Assembly (NCBI GenBank): GCA_018268995.1
Contig: JAFDVL010000012.1
Location: 124,001-188,000 of the forward strand
Reading direction: 5' to 3'
Source of the DNA: Acidobacteriota bacterium
GTDB taxonomy: Bacteria; Acidobacteriota; Blastocatellia; RBC074
DNA length: 64,000 nucleotides
Position 1 is the stretch's first letter. The number at the start of each line of letters is the position of its first letter. Positions 34,862-42,827 of the stretch are shown piece after piece. Position numbers and translations under genes: made by a program. The notes under the pieces were generated by a model, which searched no databases, was not told the DNA's origin, and saw only the letters and a program-made list of their open reading frames with translations.

Positions 34862-36001
34862 CTAACTGTCTGTGACGGGGTGGTGCAGGTACTGAACTGT
34901 AGTTGCGCCCAGCGATTTCTTGATGTGGGCAAGTAGTTGATTGAGGGAGTCCTCATCATCCCAGACTTCGTTAACTGGACATTGGAGCGCCATGATTGGA
35001 GATCCTTCGCCAGGAACGGTAGCGACGACGTGGATGTGGTTAGCACCGGCCTGCAGGCAGCTATCGTTCACGGTTACTACTGGCATGACCGGGCGACGAG
35101 TAGGGAGATTCATTAGGGTGTCTAAGGCGTGATTGAGTGCGCTTTCAACGATGGTGCCACGGATCGTGTGATAGGCTGTCTCCGGTACATCCCACAGTTC
35201 GCAAGGCGGCGCGTTGAGGGAGACTTCCGGTAGGTCAGGGAAAGCGAATTGTTTGGCAATGTCGGCGGCAACCATTTGCTGGACTTCGCGGATGGCCTGG
35301 ACGTTTGGTTGATGGTCGCGAAATAGATGGTCGCACATGCCCGCAAAATTCTTCTGATGGGTTGTGGCGGTTCCAATCATGACAAGCGGAATCAACTTGA
35401 GATCGGTAAGCTCTTCGTCTTCGACGGGCATAGGTGCGAGGGTGAAGGGCGGTGGAGTTGTCCGAACATTGGTGACTGTGCGCAGGTAGTGGTACGCGGC
35501 CTCGTAGTCTTCCCACTCGTCGGCCTCCGCCGGATAGAGCCGGGGATCGAGGGTGAGGTTGGGTTCCCCGTCAAGCTGAAGCAACTTGCGCATGGCTTTT
35601 GTGGTGCAAAGCTGGCGCGTAGCGTCTTTGACCGTTATCTTCTTATTAAGGTTGGTAGGGAGCGTAACAAGAAAGACAAGCGCAAACGGAATGACGACCT
35701 GGCTGCCTGTAGGGTATGCACGGTAGGCGGTCATGTCCCGGTATAAATGGAAGTCCACCAACTCGTCGTTCGTAAATGTCTTCTCGGCCTTGTCCAGCAG
35801 CCATTCAGCCTGACCATTATGTAACAACCACGACAGATGATGTCCGATGCGCGAGTCTGCATGATGGCGGATCGCGGACAGCAAGTGATTGAAATGGTGC
35901 GTTAACGGGTTGAAGTGTGGAGAGCGGTTATGTTTTGCCATGTTGAGCTTGAAGTCGGAACGGAATTGGTGGTGTGAGAGGTTGTGTTTGTTCGCGGGCA
36001 C
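34862..36001 (-). CDS. Hypothetical protein
   Basis: A 379-residue protein from a GTG four bases after the upstream stop; an ATG 20 codons later is an alternative start. The N-terminus is His-rich (HHQFRSDF, HNRSPHFNPLTHHFNHLL). The rest has a hydrophobic stretch near 105-117 (VVIPFALVFLVTLP), too short for a sure membrane helix, and a C-terminal beta-rich part. I recognise no family. Its start is close to that of the next upstream gene, so the two are likely cotranscribed. Confidence 0.6.
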   Translation of the reverse strand: MPANKHNLSHHQFRSDFKLNMAKHNRSPHFNPLTHHFNHLLSAIRHHADSRIGHHLSWLLHNGQAEWLLDKAEKTFTNDELVDFHLYRDMTAYRAYPTGSQVVIPFALVFLVTLPTNLNKKITVKDATRQLCTTKAMRKLLQLDGEPNLTLDPRLYPAEADEWEDYEAAYHYLRTVTNVRTTPPPFTLAPMPVEDEELTDLKLIPLVMIGTATTHQKNFAGMCDHLFRDHQPNVQAIREVQQMVAADIAKQFAFPDLPEVSLNAPPCELWDVPETAYHTIRGTIVESALNHALDTLMNLPTRRPVMPVVTVNDSCLQAGANHIHVVATVPGEGSPIMALQCPVNEVWDDEDSLNQLLAHIKKSLGATTVQYLHHPVTDS

Positions 36002-36004
36002 AAC

Positions 36005-36400
36005 TTACACAGCCAGCGATTGATGCTGCCAGTTGTGCGCGTAGATGCTGGGCTGTGTCAGTTCGATCATGCGGTCGGCAATGCGTCCAATCTCATCGCT
36101 TACGCTGAGTGCGGCGTCGGTTCTCGCTTCGTCGCAGAGAAGTTGGTATTGGGCTTCGAGGGCTTCGCGCTTGTTGCGGAGGGTGAAGAGTTCGTATCCT
36201 TTCAGGCACTCGGCAAGAGTGGTAGTCAGCGCTTCAGCACCTTCGGCTTTCGCGCGTGAAAGGGTGCGCCAGTGGACGGTTATTAACCATTGAATGCAGG
36301 CCGATGGCAGATGACGCCCGGATTGACGCGCAATGGTTTGTAACTCGTGGGCTGTGATGTCGGAAGCAGTCGCTGTGAGAGTGGTGAGATTAGGTTGCAT
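36005..36400 (-). CDS. Small hypothetical helical protein
   Basis: A 131-residue protein starting at ATGCAACC just after leader repeat B. The sequence is mainly helical (LFTLRNKREALEAQYQLLCD) and contains CIQWLITVHWRTLSR. No family recognised. A TATAAA-like -10 on the minus strand, at 36626-36631, lies about 12 bases upstream of repeat B, so repeat B may be the 5' untranslated leader of this gene and of the 379-residue gene that follows. Confidence 0.6.
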   Translation of the reverse strand: MQPNLTTLTATASDITAHELQTIARQSGRHLPSACIQWLITVHWRTLSRAKAEGAEALTTTLAECLKGYELFTLRNKREALEAQYQLLCDEARTDAALSVSDEIGRIADRMIELTQPSIYAHNWQHQSLAV

Positions 36401-36410
36401 GTTGTACCTC

Positions 36411-36614
36411 AGAATTTTGGGCAACAAAAAAGGGCTGCGCTCCCCTAATGCAACCCACTCTTGTTTAGTGCCTGTACGAGAGGAACAGGCTGCAATCCCG
36501 CTAAAGGTAAGAGAATTGCTGCTCTTTTTGAGAGCAACTGGAATGCCAGACAAGCTTTTCAGTTTGAGTGAAAGGGGCAACCGCCCCTTCCTGCGTTCCT
36601 AACCGCTCATTTAC
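36411..36614 (-). repeat. Leader repeat copy B (longest)
   Basis: About 204 bases. It contains four hairpins: CCTGT/ACAGG around a 9-base loop, GCTCT/AGAGC with a TTTTG loop, AAGGGGC/GCCCCTT with an AACC loop (36572-36589), and an imperfect AGGG...CCCT pair next to an A6 tract. In the minus-strand reading it ends GCCCAAAATTCTGAGGTACAACATG, running into a start codon. The 370-base gap 36401-36770 holds this repeat and the toxin-antitoxin operator. Confidence 0.8.
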
Positions 36615-36755
36615 TTGCCTAAATGTTTATAATGTCCCTCCGGGCGACTGTTTCCAGCTTACGCCGTCTAGTCAATTGTAGTTTTCGCGATAAGCTTCGC
36701 CCTATTGCATTGCTCTAAAATTTCTTGCCTTCAATAGGCTGGATATGAGAACATT

Positions 36756-36776
36756 AAATTTGAATCAAATTTGAAT
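36756..36776 (+). promoter_or_regulatory. Putative toxin-antitoxin operator
   Basis: Two tandem AAATTTGAAT units separated by one C. They contain a perfect 7-bp inverted repeat AATTTGA-A-TCAAATT (36757-36771), 15-20 bases before the antitoxin start. Antitoxins of this type autorepress by binding such palindromes. Confidence 0.6.
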
Positions 36777-36791
36777 TATGAGGTAATGACT

Positions 36792-37106
36792 ATGAATCTT
36801 TTTAATCTTAACGAAGATGTGCATTCTCTCTCCGATTTTAAGCGCAATACGCCTGAGTTCATCGAACGCTTAGAAAGCTCAGGACGCCCGGCTCTTTTGA
36901 CCGTGAATGGTAAAGGGAAAGTGGTTGTCCAGGATGCGGAGAGTTACCAGAAGCTGCTTGATTCTCTTGACCGAGCGGAAACGCTCGAAGCAATCCGGCA
37001 AGGATTGGAAGACATCAAAGCCGGGCGTACTCGTCCGGTGAAAGAATTCTTGGATGACGTGCGGAAAGAATTTGGCTTTCCTGAAAAGAGGAAAGCCAAG
37101 AAATGA
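36792..37106 (+). CDS. Phd/YefM-like antitoxin
   Basis: A 104-residue protein. TGAGG is 8 bases before the second in-frame ATG, chosen as the start; an ATG two codons earlier and a TTG seven codons earlier are possible. The motif LSDFKRNTPEFIERLESSGRPALLTVNGKGKVVV matches Phd/YefM DNA-binding dimer domains. The C-terminus (residues 60-104) is charged and helical, and would wrap the toxin. It overlaps the toxin gene by four bases, so expression is coupled. It likely represses its own promoter at the palindrome just upstream. Confidence 0.85.
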   Translation: MNLFNLNEDVHSLSDFKRNTPEFIERLESSGRPALLTVNGKGKVVVQDAESYQKLLDSLDRAETLEAIRQGLEDIKAGRTRPVKEFLDDVRKEFGFPEKRKAKK

Positions 37107-37405
37107 GTTACCGCGTCGAGATTACCGAAAAAGCGGAACGGGCAGTACGCGACATTGTGCGCTGGATTGCCGAAACCTCACCAGAGAAAGCAATGGATTG
37201 GCACGCGGATTTTCTGGATGCCGTAGAAAGCCTTGAGACGTTTCCTGCCCGTTGCGCGATTATTCCAGAAACGGAAGGGCAACCTATTTTTCGGCATCGA
37301 ATTTTTGGAAAATACCGCATCATTTTCCGCATTGAAGATGAGACGGTTTACGTTGTTCACGTCAGACACCAAAAACAACGGCCACTTAATCCAAGAGACA
37401 TTTAG
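37103..37405 (+). CDS. ParE/RelE-family toxin
   Basis: A 100-residue protein, start overlapping the antitoxin stop (ATGA). Motifs VEITEKAERAVRDIVRWIAE, a central RHRIFGKYRIIFRIED and VYVVHVRHQKQRPL identify the ParE/RelE plasmid-stabilisation fold. RelE members cut mRNA at the ribosome and ParE members poison gyrase; sequence alone does not tell which. With the antitoxin it forms a post-segregational killing pair for plasmid maintenance. All the usual length and fold elements are present, so it is probably active. Confidence 0.88.
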   Translation: MSYRVEITEKAERAVRDIVRWIAETSPEKAMDWHADFLDAVESLETFPARCAIIPETEGQPIFRHRIFGKYRIIFRIEDETVYVVHVRHQKQRPLNPRDI

Positions 37406-37460
37406 AGCGCGTAATCTGAGAGCCGATTTTGATTACCGATGTGCTAACTCCTCAACAATT

Positions 37461-37506
37461 GCAGCGTCGCAATTGCAATAAGAAAAATTGAGAATACATT
37501 TGCTAT
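37461..37506 (-). pseudogene. Truncated copy of the start of the 218-residue protein gene
   Basis: About 46 bases match the first codons of the gene at 32521-33177; the shared part encodes ILNFSY. Here the ATG is out of frame with that reading and stops follow within about 20 codons. It is preceded by leader repeat C, just as the intact gene is preceded by the same leader tail. This is a duplication remnant, not a gene. Confidence 0.65.
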
Positions 37507-37647
37507 AGGAATTTTGGGCAGCAAAAAAGGGCTGCGCTCCCCTATGGCATCCCTTTCTTGTTTTCTGACTGCAACTTGAATGTCAGATAAGCTTTTCTGC
37601 TTGAGCCGCAACCGCCCCTTCCTGCGTTCCTAGCCGCTAATTTATTT
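37507..37647 (-). repeat. Leader repeat copy C
   Basis: About 140 bases sharing AAAAAAGGGCTGCGCTCCCC, a TCTGAC/GTCAGA hairpin, AAGCTTTTCTGCTT and CAACCGCCCCTTCCTGCGTT with copies A and B. It fills the gap between the toxin gene and the DUF1643 gene and overlaps the 3' region of neither. Hairpins are conserved even where bases changed, which suggests structured RNA. Confidence 0.75.
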
Positions 37648-37654
37648 ATGGCAT

Positions 37655-38170
37655 TTATCCCAGCTTAAACGGCTCTAAACTGTAAGGCAGATAGAGCGGG
37701 TGCGCTGGAAACTTCCCTTTGTTGAGCTTGAGCGCGTAGAGTGGGATGCCCGCATCTCTGAGTATCTTCTGAATGGTTTCTGCGCGCCCCAATAACTTCC
37801 CATGCGCTCCCCAAGCACAAATCAGCTTCTCTGACTCCTTTGCCACCTCAACGATGGCGTTGTCATTGTGTTCTCCGACCGGATCAGGGTGCGTGTAGAG
37901 TACCTTTGGATCGGTTGATCGGAGCGCAAACAGATTGATGACAGCCAACCCCCCGTATCCGCCTCGCCTGGCGCGTTCCTCGCACCGCGCAACTGTCGGG
38001 TCGGAGATGGCTTCGGTTGCAGTGGAGGGATTGAGCATGAGAAACGCCAATGTTGGCCCATCTGACCACCGCCGTGTGAGCTTGTAGCGATAGATTTCAC
38101 AGGCGCTGTAGAGGGCGAAGCTGATGACGGTTTCGAGAAGAGTGGCGATTCTGTGCGTGCGTTCTATCAT
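37655..38170 (-). CDS. DUF1643 family protein
   Basis: A 171-residue protein recognised as DUF1643 by LAFLMLNPSTATEAISDPTVARCEERA, GGLAVINLFALRSTDP and HNDNAIVEVAKESEKLICAWGAHG, in order. Members are common on plasmids and phages; their biochemistry is unknown. The stop of the small upstream gene overlaps the start (TAATG). The N-terminus up to residue 25 precedes the recognised core. No membrane segment is present. Confidence 0.85.
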   Translation of the reverse strand: MIERTHRIATLLETVISFALYSACEIYRYKLTRRWSDGPTLAFLMLNPSTATEAISDPTVARCEERARRGGYGGLAVINLFALRSTDPKVLYTHPDPVGEHNDNAIVEVAKESEKLICAWGAHGKLLGRAETIQKILRDAGIPLYALKLNKGKFPAHPLYLPYSLEPFKLG

Positions 38171-38403
38171 TAGACAATGAGCGCGCGTAGTAGCGATGAT
38201 AGTGCATTTAGATGCTCGGTCGGGAACCTCCCGTCAGTGCGGTCAACTGATCCAATTGCGATTCTGCCGGAATAGACGAAGAAGCTGTGCTTTTCAACTT
38301 GGACGCGATATTTGCTGCGTTCGGCGATGTCGGCTAATGCTTTGAATCGCTCCCATTCTTTCTGATTGAGGCCGTGTTTGCTTGGTTTGCTTTTCTTACT
38401 CAT
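38170..38403 (-). CDS. Small basic hypothetical protein
   Basis: A 77-residue protein from the ATG at MSKKSKPSKHG; upstream in-frame codons lie inside the preceding gene. The N-terminus is basic and could contact nucleic acid. A strand-rich segment (YRVQVEKHSFFVYSGRIAIGS) follows. Overlaps at both ends (stop/start with neighbours) mark it as an operon member. No family recognised. Confidence 0.6.
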   Translation of the reverse strand: MSKKSKPSKHGLNQKEWERFKALADIAERSKYRVQVEKHSFFVYSGRIAIGSVDRTDGRFPTEHLNALSSLLRALIV

Positions 38404-38834
38404 GCTTGGGTAGGGAAGGGGTTTTCTGTTAAGAATTGTGCTAATTCCTGCTTGAGCAGATGCAACTTCACAGGGGGGCAATGGATGTCCCAAATGAAGG
38501 CTAGTCCTGCATCATAGGCGTTAATAGTGCAAAGAGACCTATTCTCTTTATTCTGTGCCTCCAGTATCCCCGCTTTCGTAAAAACACCATCCGCATCAAT
38601 ATAGTGGGTGGAGATGCAAGTCACTACGTGGTTGATGGGAATTTCTTCGGTTGCGATGGATTGGAGTTCAGCACCGGGAAGTGCCTCTGCAAGCGCAGTT
38701 GCCAGCAGCAAGCACCCCCCGGCTGACCAGTCAGTGAAGTCAACATCGCCTTCCGACTGGGAGTTGAGGATGTTGAAGATTTGGTCAGTCCTGAGCCACG
38801 TCTGGAACTTGACTGACCAGTTGAGTATCGTCAT
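38400..38834 (-). CDS. Hypothetical protein
   Basis: A 144-residue protein started at ATG; a TTG one codon earlier is possible. It has a hydrophobic helix with cysteine (SAGGCLLLATALAEALPG), and acidic neighbours (DVDFTDW). The pattern resembles globular enzymes with a buried cysteine, but I cannot name a family. It overlaps the next gene by four bases and is separated from the upstream secreted protein by three bases, so it is cotranscribed. Confidence 0.6.
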   Translation of the reverse strand: MTILNWSVKFQTWLRTDQIFNILNSQSEGDVDFTDWSAGGCLLLATALAEALPGAELQSIATEEIPINHVVTCISTHYIDADGVFTKAGILEAQNKENRSLCTINAYDAGLAFIWDIHCPPVKLHLLKQELAQFLTENPFPTQA

Positions 38835-38837
38835 CAA

Positions 38838-39254
38838 TTATTTAATTCTGAAAATGATGGTGTCGGCCTGTCTGCCTCGGTCAATGCGATGCGGGCCAGG
38901 AAGGATTGTAAACTGGCGTCCTTGCGCCTTCAAGGAAATTGGCTCCTCGGTAGCAATACTTGTTGGGGTCGTCTCTTTTTCGTTTCCCAGCTTGCGGGGA
39001 AGCCGAACGCGGAACTCGTTGTTCCCAAGCTCCCCAATACCAGTGATGCCGCCGGTATTCCCGTTTCGGGCTAATTCAACGCCGATTGTAACCGAACAAA
39101 CACCGAACCCAGTGCAATTCCTGGATTTTCTGCCGACGTCGATTTTTACCGTAATGACCGGGGCAGCTAAGCCAGGCTTCTGGTTGATATTGTACATGGT
39201 GAAGGTGACTGCAACGACTGCTGCGATGAGGCTCAATTTAAGGATAGTTTTCAT
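38838..39254 (-). CDS. Small secreted hypothetical protein
   Basis: A 138-residue protein from the ATG at MKTILKLSLIAAVV. A signal peptide or membrane anchor covers residues about 4-22. The mature part has a CTGFGVCSV cysteine pair likely to form a disulfide, and many glycines and asparagines (ARNGNTGGITGIGELGNN). No family recognised. The start overlaps the upstream gene by 17 bases. Confidence 0.6.
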   Translation of the reverse strand: MKTILKLSLIAAVVAVTFTMYNINQKPGLAAPVITVKIDVGRKSRNCTGFGVCSVTIGVELARNGNTGGITGIGELGNNEFRVRLPRKLGNEKETTPTSIATEEPISLKAQGRQFTILPGPHRIDRGRQADTIIFRIK

Positions 39255-39681
39255 GTAATTTCTCTGTGAGTTGTGAGGGAGCGGAGAAATCAGGTGCAAA
39301 AACTGTTCCTTGAGCGATTTTGAAACAGGGAGAGCAGAGATAAATGTCAGCGAGGATGTGGATGGAGTCGCTGGTGTGGGTGTGACATGCCTGGCACATC
39401 TTACCGCAGGCAACCTCGGTCAACATCCTCTCCAACTCCATCGAAACCGTGCGACCGTTTTGGTGCGCTAGTGCTGCGAGCTGCTGCTTGTCCGTTTCAG
39501 AAATGTAGGCCCCGATAAGAACCCGATCTTGTCGGGGGATGACAGTAAAGGCGGTGTCGGTAATATGTTTGGTTCTCGCCTCTATTTCTTCTCGGAGAAA
39601 ATCGGAGAAGTGGCGGTGGTGAATTACGGCTTTGAGCGTTTTCGGAATGTAGGCTCCAACGAGTGCGCTATTTTTTCTCAT
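39238..39681 (-). CDS. Protein with two ribbon-helix-helix-like repeats and a zinc-binding tail
   Basis: A 147-residue protein from ATG at MRKNSALVGAYIP. It has an internal duplication: VGAYIPKTLKAVI near residue 8 and IGAYISETDKQQLAALA near 56, each followed by a helix, like two ribbon-helix-helix DNA-binding units. The C-terminal part has Cys residues in C-x2-C pairs (KMCQAC and CSPC) with intervening histidines, suggesting a zinc site. It may be a DNA-binding regulator of this operon. The start overlaps the next upstream gene. Confidence 0.6.
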   Translation of the reverse strand: MRKNSALVGAYIPKTLKAVIHHRHFSDFLREEIEARTKHITDTAFTVIPRQDRVLIGAYISETDKQQLAALAHQNGRTVSMELERMLTEVACGKMCQACHTHTSDSIHILADIYLCSPCFKIAQGTVFAPDFSAPSQLTEKLHENYP

Positions 39682-40465
39682 GGTTTTTCTTCTTTCGAGG
39701 GTTTTCAGACGTCTGATTTTCGATGTTTTTCTTGATCCAGGTGGCAATCTTCGACCAGGGCAGGGTGCCTTTGTTTTTTCCTACGTCACAGAGCAGAGAG
39801 AATTTGAAGTTCTGATGATGCTTGAGCGCTGTGTGACTGGTGTATCTATATCCATCGCTAGATTGGGCAGTGTGGGCAGCGCAGGCAGTGTAGGGAATCT
39901 TATGGTCATCGGTTGGGGGATAGAGTACGGTCAGGATATTGAGCGCCAGTTCCGATGTTCGCTCCCCACTGTCCCCGATCTCATAACCGAGATTCCCAAC
40001 AACATGTTCGACATTGGTTATAAGCTTGCCTAGCTTTCGTCGCCATACCAAAGGCTGGCCATAGCTAAATCGTGGTGAGGTCTCTAGCATGAAATTCACT
40101 GCTGGCAAACACTGTGCCGCGAGGACTAACAAGAGGATCGAATCGTAGGTTGATGGTATAGGCGGGCGGGCTGGAGGCTGTAAGATAGTGGGTCTGATAA
40201 TGTTCATTGGATTACTGGTGAAAAGTAGGGTTGGCAGACAATTAGCGATGCAGTCTACGGCATTATGGGATTTGCAGTCGTCGGCTATCTCGACACCGCC
40301 CCAATTAGTACAAGGTGAACATTCGCAGGGTACTTGATTCAGGTTTGCGCGACGATGTTTGAGGGAAGAGAGGTGTTGTGTGACCCAATTGATCTCCTCG
40401 TCGAGTGACTGGTGAGAGAATACGTCGGCTGGGAATAGCCGACGTATTTCATCTGCACCAATCAT
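39668..40465 (-). CDS. Hypothetical Cys-rich protein, downstream of an IS insertion
   Basis: A 265-residue protein from ATG at MIGADEIRRLFPADVF. An N-terminal cysteine cluster (VPCECSPC, DDCKSHNAVDCIANC) suggests metal binding. A hydrophobic segment, STYDSILLLVLAAQCLP, lies near 105-120. The frame stays open upstream to the edge of the IS1182 element, and beyond it in a reconstructed ancestral sequence (see findings), encoding more cysteines, so part of the N-terminus may be lost. The C-terminus is strongly basic. Confidence 0.55.
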   Translation of the reverse strand: MIGADEIRRLFPADVFSHQSLDEEINWVTQHLSSLKHRRANLNQVPCECSPCTNWGGVEIADDCKSHNAVDCIANCLPTLLFTSNPMNIIRPTILQPPARPPIPSTYDSILLLVLAAQCLPAVNFMLETSPRFSYGQPLVWRRKLGKLITNVEHVVGNLGYEIGDSGERTSELALNILTVLYPPTDDHKIPYTACAAHTAQSSDGYRYTSHTALKHHQNFKFSLLCDVGKNKGTLPWSKIATWIKKNIENQTSENPRKKKNHEKK

Positions 40466-40525
40466 ATCGCCTTGCTCAAAGAGTACCCGCGATAGTTCGC
40501 CTTCGATGCACTGGCCGGAAACATG

Positions 40526-42306
40526 GATACTGCTGGTTAATTCCTCGTAATGCGCCTATCCCGTCTGCGGTGCCAACGCGAGAAAAGGCGATAATCGCGT
40601 TTTCGCACGCGGACGTTCTTGCCACCACGCTTCCAAGCGTAACAAATTGAGCGCGGCTGCTGTGACACAATGCTGAAACTTTGTTTTCACTAAACCTCGA
40701 TAGCGTGCAGTGCGCATCTCTAACGCACGGACGCTTTGCGAAATCGTGCCTTCAATTCCGGCCCGCGCTTTGTATTGTTCTTTGAATTCCTCAGTTTCCT
40801 GGCGCGCCCGGGCGCTTTGCATCGCCTCATAATAAGGTTGGGCGTTGATGGTTAGCGTGCGCCGTTGAGTCTTTGCCTTTGTGCAATCAGCGCGCGACGG
40901 ACACACGCAACAGTCTTGCTTCAGAAAGAGAATATGAACGATTGGCAAACCATAAGAGGCCTGCGCTGGTTGCCAATTGCTGCTCACTTTTCCGGCGGGA
41001 CAAGTCGCTTGTTGGCGTTGCCAATCAATTTGAAAATCATTTGCACCGAATCCTTTGCCTGCTTTAGCTTGCCAACTGGCATCGGCCACCAAGGGCCCCA
41101 GCAAATCAATTTGGTGTTGCTGTTGACTGGTCACGAGGGCTTGCGCCGTCACATAGCCACCATCTACTAATTGCTATTGCGGTAAGAGTGATTGTTGCGC
41201 TAACTGCGCCTGAATTGTAGGTAGGGCTTCTTTGTCTGTTACCGGAGCTGGATCAGTCTGCACATCGGTAATCAGGTGCGGGCCTTCAGTCGTGATTGTT
41301 TCCGTCAAATGCACTTTGTAGCCTTGCCATTCGGTTTCGCGCTTCGCGCCTAACCGCGCATCTAAATCGTAAGGGGAGTAAATCATCACGCGGCTTGGTG
41401 GATGATTATCTTTTTGCCGAAAGCGCACAACGCCATTTTCCCAATAGAACTGTTGCACCCAAATCCGGCGCAGCACTTCCAGCGCGGGCAGGTGCCGCAG
41501 ATCGGGGGCGGTCGTTTTCTCCCATACGGCGGTCAACAGGGCGTGCCCATCCGCACCGATTTGTTCTTTAAGCGCGAGCCGTTGCGCTTCAGTCAAGGCC
41601 CCTCCTTCTGGGCGACGGGCATAGCGTTCGTACCAGGACACGGGCACTTGTTCGCGCAACCATTCCGGCACTATTTGTGCCAAGCTGTTGAGCGCCCACC
41701 GCATCGCTTCCCACACACATTCCAAGCGGTTGTAAGAATGCACACGCGCGAGCACACGGGTCGAAACGGTGCGTTGTTTGCCTCGTGCTTTGACCAGTCC
41801 AACCTCACGCAACTTTGCTAGCAAGCTGTCAAAGAGCAGACAGGTTTGCTGATGCACGAGCAAGCGCTGCCGAAACTCGACCAGTACGGTCGCATCAAAC
41901 CCGGGATCGTCAAGCGGTAAGCCCAGTGCGTATTTCCAATCAATACGACTGCGCACCGCCTCTGCCGCCGCGCGATCTGACAAGCCTTCCGCAAACTGGA
42001 ACAGCGTCACGAGAGCGAGCCGGGCTGGGGATTCAGCCGGACAACCGCGTGGCGAGAAAAAGGCCGTGAAAGTTTCGTCCTGAAAAATGGTGCCGAGTTC
42101 GTCGCGCAGTTTGAGATATAGATTGCCTTTCGGAAAGGAGGCACGTGCGACGCGCACGGTCTCAGACGGGACAGTGGTTAGATCAAGGGGTTTTAGTGAC
42201 ATCAGAAATTCCTCCCAGGAAAAGAACATTAAGCAGTGGCTTTCGCTGTCATTTTACCCCTTCAATGGCACCTGGGAGTTCTTAATCGAAATTAACCAGC
42301 AATATC
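40526..42306 (-). mobile_element. IS1182-family insertion sequence
   Basis: A 1781-bp element with 17-bp terminal inverted repeats, 16 of 17 identical, core TGCTGGTTAATT (40526-40542 and 42290-42306). It is flanked by a 7-bp direct repeat AAACATG (40519-40525 and 42307-42313), the target duplication. It carries one transposase gene broken by an in-frame TAG, so it is probably no longer autonomous. Confidence 0.9.
40556..42202 (-). pseudogene. IS1182-family transposase with in-frame amber codon
   Basis: Reading from ATG (MSLKPLDLTTVPSE, ribosome site GGGAGGAATTTC), 342 codons run to a TAG at 41174-41176 and the same frame continues for another 206 codons without a shift. The N-terminal part matches IS1182-type proteins (RLALVTLFQFAEGLSDRAAAEA). 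The part after the stop supplies VDGGY with a catalytic aspartate, a zinc-like CCVCPSRADC and the IEGTISQ glutamate motif. A single-base substitution, CAG or AAG to TAG, would explain the break. Readthrough would restore the protein. Confidence 0.88.
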
Positions 42307-42429
42307 AAACATGGTACTCACATTTGGCGGATTTCGCGTGAGCGCATCGCCCACAATTGGTTGAAAGAGCCGCTTCTCTACCGCAATCTGTTGTGGCGAG
42401 ACAAGCGATATTGCAAATTTTCCGCTCAT
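42307..42429 (-). pseudogene. 5' fragment of a short operon gene cut by the IS
   Basis: Opens with ATG overlapping the stop of the 55-residue gene (ATGA), giving MSGKFAISLVSPQQIAVEKR and 21 further residues up to the target duplication. Removing the IS and one copy of AAACATG rejoins it to 18 more codons ending in a TGA that overlaps the ATG of the 265-residue gene. The result is a 59-residue product. In the other frame the same stretch encodes cysteine pairs; see findings. Confidence 0.55.
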
Positions 42430-42593
42430 TTGAAATCCGCCATATATGGATACGATGTCTGTGGCCACCGCACGCCTTCGACTTCCCACTCGAACCATGT
42501 CCCGTCTTTGAAGATGGAGGCGACCCGTTCGAGTTCTTCGGGATCGGGAATCTCCTGATCGCCGTCGTCTTCCATATTGGATGTATGGTTCAT
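42426..42593 (-). CDS. Small acidic hypothetical protein
   Basis: A 55-residue protein starting at MNHTSNMEDDGDQ. Very acidic N-terminus, then a compact segment FKDGTWFEWEVEGVRWPQTS. Its stop overlaps the next start by four bases. No family recognised. It is probably the first gene of an operon ended by the IS-cut gene and the 265-residue gene. Confidence 0.5.
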   Translation of the reverse strand: MNHTSNMEDDGDQEIPDPEELERVASIFKDGTWFEWEVEGVRWPQTSYPYMADFK

Positions 42594-42827
42594 CCTCAAA
42601 CCTCGCCTGTTTCCCTGACAAGCTTTTCTCGTGCCCATCCATCGTGACAATCCAATGGATTTCGGTCAGGTAAGGACAGAATCACTTCACTGCTTCTGAC
42701 TGGATTATCCAGCTTTGTTATGCGGCCTAGCGCCGCGCCCGTATGTGCCCATGATTAATTCCTTTCTGGCCTGCTACTCGCCGCTCTATTTTTCATTCGG
42801 CATTGGATTTGCTTATTGCCGTAGCCG

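Noticed and set aside
34665..37647. Integron attC sites
   Set aside because: The repeats lack the RYYYAAC and GTTRRRY end boxes, and no integron integrase is present; the structures do not fold as attC.
40476..40670. Separate small minus-strand gene
   Set aside because: It crosses the left end of the IS element and reads into the inverted repeat in a different frame; no ribosome site was seen.
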